From the IMG/VR virus record IMGVR_UViG_3300047444_000469, positions 1 to 42,888 of that record: a stretch of 42,888 bases of DNA. The stretch is one strand, 5' to 3'. The notes beneath the pieces were generated by a model. That model ran no database searches. It was not told the origin of the DNA and worked only from the letters and a program-made list of their open reading frames with translations. The stretch is from a virus. Numbering within the stretch: position 1 is the stretch's first letter; every line of letters starts with the position of its first letter. A program made the position numbers and the translations under genes. Positions 40,306 through 42,888 of this stretch are shown one piece after another.

Positions 40306-42086
40306 TTCGATCCTACGGTCTGCTTGAGCATCTGCCGGCGCAGATCGAGGACGTTCTTGTTCACTTCGAACTTCTCGTCATTCACCTTTTTGATGTACTC
40401 CTCGACCGTTCCGCGGCTGCGATACACGAGGGCCGTCACTTGGTGTATTCTCGTTGTATCCACCGCTCGGTCTGTTACCTGCGTTTGATCGTCCGGGTTC
40501 CAGGTCTCATCGAGTACGTGTACGTCAGACGCCCGGTTCAGAGTGATCCCGACGCCTGCCGCAGCCGTGACGAGCACCGCGACCCGAACCTGACCGGACT
40601 GGAACTCTTCCATGATCCGGTTTCGTTCCTTCATTTCGACCGCTCCCGAGATGATCTCACAAGGGATCCCGTTGTTATTCAGGTACTTGTAGATCATCTC
40701 AGCGGTCTCGCGGAACTGAGACGCGATCAGAGCTTGGTCTTCACCTTCCGGGTCGTCCGGGTCGATGCCACGTTCTGCGAGGTTCTGTAGCAGATAGGGG
40801 ATCTTGCCGCACTCTTCGGTAGCCTTGACCTTCATCTCGACGCGACCAGTCTCCTCGTCTACGCTGAGGATCTGGACGGCACACTTGTGGTTAGCGAACT
40901 GTTTCAACCGCGTGTACTCGGCCAGGATTGAGGTGGCAGAGAGGTGGTACTCGTCGATGCGAACCTCGGCCGCTGCTGCGAACTCCTTGTACTGCGCAGC
41001 TTGCGGCGTCGTCATATCGCACCAAACGTCGATCCACTGAGTCTCCGGCAGCTGAGGCAGGACCTCAGAGCGGAGACGGCGGATCGCATGAGGCGCGAGT
41101 GCCTTGTAGAAGGCATCCTCGCGTCCCTTGATGATACCGCCAATCGTCCTGTAGTTGCCCCAACCGCTAACTATCACCAGCCACTGCTCAGCCCAACGCC
41201 ACTTCGACGTATACTGCTGAGGTTCTAGCCAGTGCAGAGCGCCCCAGAGCTTGATTGGCTTACCACCCATCGGGGTACCGCTGAGTGCGTACTTCCTCAG
41301 AGCCTTGACCTTCTTCGCCTCCTTGGAGAAGACGTTGGCAGAGACTGGCAGACCGGTCTTATGGAACTCATCGATCGTGAACGAGTTCCATTGCTTCAAC
41401 TGCGGATAGTTCCCACGATAGACCATGGACGCAGTTGTCACGAACCAGAAGGGCTTCTTGGCCTTCAGGCACCGTTCTACCGTATCCTCGGCTTTTGCTT
41501 TCTCCTGTGTAGTCAGGTCGCCCGAGAACGTCACTACCTCATGATCCGTCCATCGCTCGATCTCCATCCGCCAGATACTGTCGAGCGTAGACTTCGGCGC
41601 AACGACGAGGTGAGGACCGTTCTCCAAGTCAGCCTCGAAGATCGCTCCAATCACTTCGGTCGTCTTGCCTAGCCTCGGCTCCAACAGGTTCAGGCAGCTA
41701 GTCGTCGCCATGAACTTCACATCGGCCCGCTGGTACGGACGGTACCACTTGGCGAGCTTCGGGAGCTTCTTCAGCAGCTTCAACTCCTTGAGCGGGACAT
41801 CGTCCAGCACAGAGAGAGACTGCAACGTCAGCTCCTTCTTCACCGCCTTGCGACCCCAGGCCGAGACCGCAGCTCCGAGTTGAAGCCCGTCTCCGAACTC
41901 CTTGCGGAGCTGCCTCATGGTTTCGAGGTCGAGTGGTACCGTCCAAAGCGGTCCACCCTTGTCATACGGGGTGAACCTAGCTCCGAGGGGCTTGAGTCGA
42001 TTCATCGCCGCGACGTGTTCGTCACTGAACTGGAAATGAATCGCACAACGATCACCCTTCTCCGTCAACTCGGCGAAGACCTTCAT
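40302..42086 (-). CDS. SNF2-type DNA helicase/translocase
   Basis: 594 residues from ATG 42086 (ATGA overlap; GAGGGAAG upstream). The longer reading to 42140 overlaps the preceding gene and is rejected. Residues 1-70 resemble a HARP-like N-terminal domain. Walker A is EPRLGKTTEV (K141, T142); Walker B is IDEFH (239-242); SGTPM lies at 269-273. A helicase C-terminal domain follows, with VLVTAAAGVGITLNRASDVHV and QVTDRAVDTTRIHQ (motif VI). SMARCAL1-like proteins anneal or remodel DNA forks. It probably acts in replication restart and recombination with the genes that follow. Confidence 0.82.
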   Translation of the reverse strand: MKVFAELTEKGDRCAIHFQFSDEHVAAMNRLKPLGARFTPYDKGGPLWTVPLDLETMRQLRKEFGDGLQLGAAVSAWGRKAVKKELTLQSLSVLDDVPLKELKLLKKLPKLAKWYRPYQRADVKFMATTSCLNLLEPRLGKTTEVIGAIFEADLENGPHLVVAPKSTLDSIWRMEIERWTDHEVVTFSGDLTTQEKAKAEDTVERCLKAKKPFWFVTTASMVYRGNYPQLKQWNSFTIDEFHKTGLPVSANVFSKEAKKVKALRKYALSGTPMGGKPIKLWGALHWLEPQQYTSKWRWAEQWLVIVSGWGNYRTIGGIIKGREDAFYKALAPHAIRRLRSEVLPQLPETQWIDVWCDMTTPQAAQYKEFAAAAEVRIDEYHLSATSILAEYTRLKQFANHKCAVQILSVDEETGRVEMKVKATEECGKIPYLLQNLAERGIDPDDPEGEDQALIASQFRETAEMIYKYLNNNGIPCEIISGAVEMKERNRIMEEFQSGQVRVAVLVTAAAGVGITLNRASDVHVLDETWNPDDQTQVTDRAVDTTRIHQVTALVYRSRGTVEEYIKKVNDEKFEVNKNVLDLRRQMLKQTVGSK

Positions 42087-42358
42087 CGCTTCCCTCTGTA
42101 GACAGCGTACACCTCGCACCAGCGAGCAGCGAACTCCCATGTGTGCTTCGGTTCCGGGATGATCACCGCTCGTGAGTGCAAGTTCGATTGTGCTCTGTTC
42201 GCTGCTTCCGGAGTCTCACAGACGTAGATGAGAGCCCATTTCCCCGGATGTTGCATCAGGGGCAGCAAACGATTTGCCCAGCTGTGAGGATCCCCTGAAC
42301 CGCGTCTTGGGGCATCCTTACCTATGAACACTGGGAAGTTATCTTGCATGTTCGACAT
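42083..42358 (-). CDS. hypothetical protein
   Basis: 91 residues, ATG 42358 with AAGGAGGG upstream. The protein holds WANRLLPLMQHPGKWALIYVC and a C-terminal WEFAARWCEVYAVYRG segment. It may be a small alpha/beta protein, but no motif is recognised. It is coupled by a four-base overlap to the SNF2-type helicase, suggesting a partner role. Confidence 0.65.
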   Translation of the reverse strand: MSNMQDNFPVFIGKDAPRRGSGDPHSWANRLLPLMQHPGKWALIYVCETPEAANRAQSNLHSRAVIIPEPKHTWEFAARWCEVYAVYRGKR

Positions 42359-42385
42359 CAGTACCCTCCTTTATGTGACGGCCAG

Positions 42386-42425
42386 AAGCGCTGTGGGAAT
42401 CGAACCCACTTGAACCATTGCGCTT
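42386..42425 (-). other. tRNA-like minihelix (T-arm plus acceptor-like stem)
   Basis: On the minus strand, GTGGG-TTCGATT-CCCAC is a perfect tRNA T-arm with the canonical TTCGATT loop. The following AGCGCTT pairs with AAGCGC only 10 bases before the T-arm (6 bp). There are no D or anticodon arms between, so it is not a normal tRNA. It may be an integrase attachment core (host tRNA 3' end), a decayed tRNA, or a tRNA mimic. It lies about 30 bases upstream of the gene starting at 42358. Confidence 0.45.
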
Positions 42426-42433
42426 GAAGTATA

Positions 42434-42479
42434 GGGGGATCCGGGTGGAGGGTACCAACCAGCCAGACCCGGATCCCCC
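42434..42479. repeat. perfect 13-bp inverted repeat with 20-base loop
   Basis: GGGGGATCCGGGT (42434-42446) and ACCCGGATCCCCC (42467-42479) pair fully; the loop includes GGTACC and a GGTTGGTA-type D-loop-like stretch on the minus strand. It stands 8 bases from the tRNA-like element. It could be a structured RNA, a terminator without a U-tail, or a protein-binding site. Confidence 0.6.
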
Positions 42480-42520
42480 GTCGTTCCCCGGTCGGCAGTC
42501 CGTTAGGACCGCGCCCGGGA

Positions 42521-42550
42521 GCTTGTAGGTGTTTGTAGGAGCTTGTACTA
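42521..42550. repeat. three tandem 10-bp repeats (GYTTGTAGGW)
   Basis: GCTTGTAGGT, GTTTGTAGGA and GCTTGTACTA lie in perfect 10-bp phase, one helical turn apart, just downstream of the zinc-ribbon gene stop. A related triple occurs at 25018-25047. Such phased repeats often mark binding sites of a phage regulator or origin iterons. Confidence 0.45.
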
Positions 42551-42814
42551 GCCCGCGGTAGGCTTCCGGGGAGGGATTCTACCTACCCGGAAGCAGTAGG
42601 GGCATGAGCGCCCCTTTAACACCGTGACTTTGCCTGTCGTACGCGATGTTACTCGCCTCGGGCGCAGCCACTCCTTTGCGCTGACCAGAAACGGACGGTC
42701 AGCGGCAGTTCCAGGACAGTCTTTGTAGCCGCACGTGACGATCAAGAAGCTCGGGAAGTCCTTGCTCTTGTTCGTCTGGTACACTGGCAGCTTGCTAACA
42801 AACTCGTCGCTCAC
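42548..42814 (-). CDS. zinc-ribbon protein
   Basis: 88 residues from GTG 42814 (GTGA overlap). The protein has CGYKDCPG around residues 29-36 and CPYCFRVG near 72-79, giving a CxxxxC...CxxC zinc-ribbon-type arrangement, with a basic segment RPRRVTSRTTGK between. It could bind DNA or RNA. No family is certain. The next block downstream is the structured non-coding region. Confidence 0.65.
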   Translation of the reverse strand: MSDEFVSKLPVYQTNKSKDFPSFLIVTCGYKDCPGTAADRPFLVSAKEWLRPRRVTSRTTGKVTVLKGRSCPYCFRVGRIPPRKPTAG

Positions 42815-42888
42815 TTGGAGATCACCGTGACCTTGATGCCGAGCTTGTCGAGCTTCCGCTTCATATCCGCCGATCCCTTCGACTTGGA
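42811..42888 (-). CDS. partial gene, C-terminal 25 residues
   Basis: Open in-frame from the window end to a TGA at 42813-42811, which overlaps the GTG of the next gene. The visible end reads KSKGSADMKRKLDKLGIKVT then VISK. It is basic with one short helix and strand. The rest lies outside the window, so no function can be given. Confidence 0.6.
   Translation of the reverse strand, partial: SKSKGSADMKRKLDKLGIKVTVISK

Noticed and set aside
42386-42470. Complete tRNA gene on the minus strand
   Set aside because: Only the T-arm and an acceptor-like pairing are present; no 5' acceptor partner at the right distance, no anticodon arm. Kept as a tRNA-like element.
1-42888. CRISPR arrays, insertion sequences or an integrase
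   Set aside because: No regularly spaced repeats with unique spacers, no transposase or recombinase motifs were seen on either strand.

Overview
The window reads as a GC-rich, densely packed segment of a contractile-tailed (myovirus-type) phage. Basis: a tail sheath, a tail tube, a gp25-like protein, a baseplate J-like protein and a tail protein I-like protein follow one another in canonical order. Genes are nearly all coupled by 1-8 base overlaps with strong AGGAGG-type ribosome binding sites. The host is probably an actinobacterium. The DUF2190-type decoration protein, major capsid protein and head-tail connector resemble actinophage proteins as I know them. The exported transglycosylase (27497-28024) resembles proteins I associate with Thermoleophilia/Solirubrobacterales. 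That host call is inference from memory and is not proven by the sequence. Terminase, portal and any integrase or repressor are not seen, so lifestyle is undetermined; the window probably starts just after the portal/minor head genes.

Plus strand, 31-24548, is the virion and lysis arm. It holds a small gene, a Mu I/Z-like protease-scaffold with a likely nested scaffold start, a decoration protein, the major capsid protein and three small structural genes. A cysteine-rich YkgJ-like moron and a 1384-residue repeat/LamG fibre follow. Then come the head-tail connector, a gpG-like tail completion protein, a tail terminator candidate, sheath, tube, a tail assembly chaperone with a -1 programmed frameshift, and the tape measure. 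The baseplate set follows: LysM protein, a hub carrying two peptidoglycan hydrolase domains, an OB-fold spike with a C1q-like head, gp25-like, J-like and I-like proteins, and a collar-type fibre. The arm ends with a cassette of small membrane proteins and two membrane-targeted collagen-like proteins.

Minus strand, 42888 down to 24550, is the replication and nucleotide arm, convergent with the virion arm and separated from it by one base at 24549. In transcription order it holds small zinc-ribbon proteins, a structured non-coding stretch with a tRNA-like minihelix, an SNF2-type helicase, a small membrane protein, a 456-base non-coding stretch with long inverted repeats, a RecB/Cas4-like nuclease, a Sak4-like ATPase, an SSB-like protein with SAP-like repeats, and a primase-MCM helicase fusion. 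After these come small unknowns, a flavoprotein, a HAD nucleotidase, an Nmad1-like protein, DNA polymerase III alpha, an exported transglycosylase, an HU-like protein, ThyX, several small DNA-binding or zinc proteins and an HNH nuclease.

Together the minus arm looks like a largely self-sufficient replication and recombination set: a DnaE polymerase, a single-chain primase-helicase, an SSB, and a Sak4/RecB-like/SNF2 recombination group, plus dTMP supply. No sliding clamp, clamp loader or DnaB was seen. The most unusual items are the CHC2-TOPRIM-MCM-winged-helix fusion, the SSB-like protein with SAP-like repeats and an acidic tail ending in Pro-Phe, the tRNA-like minihelix beside a 13-bp perfect hairpin, and the exported collagen-like proteins in the lysis cassette. 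All functional names rest on reading motifs by eye; no database search was run.
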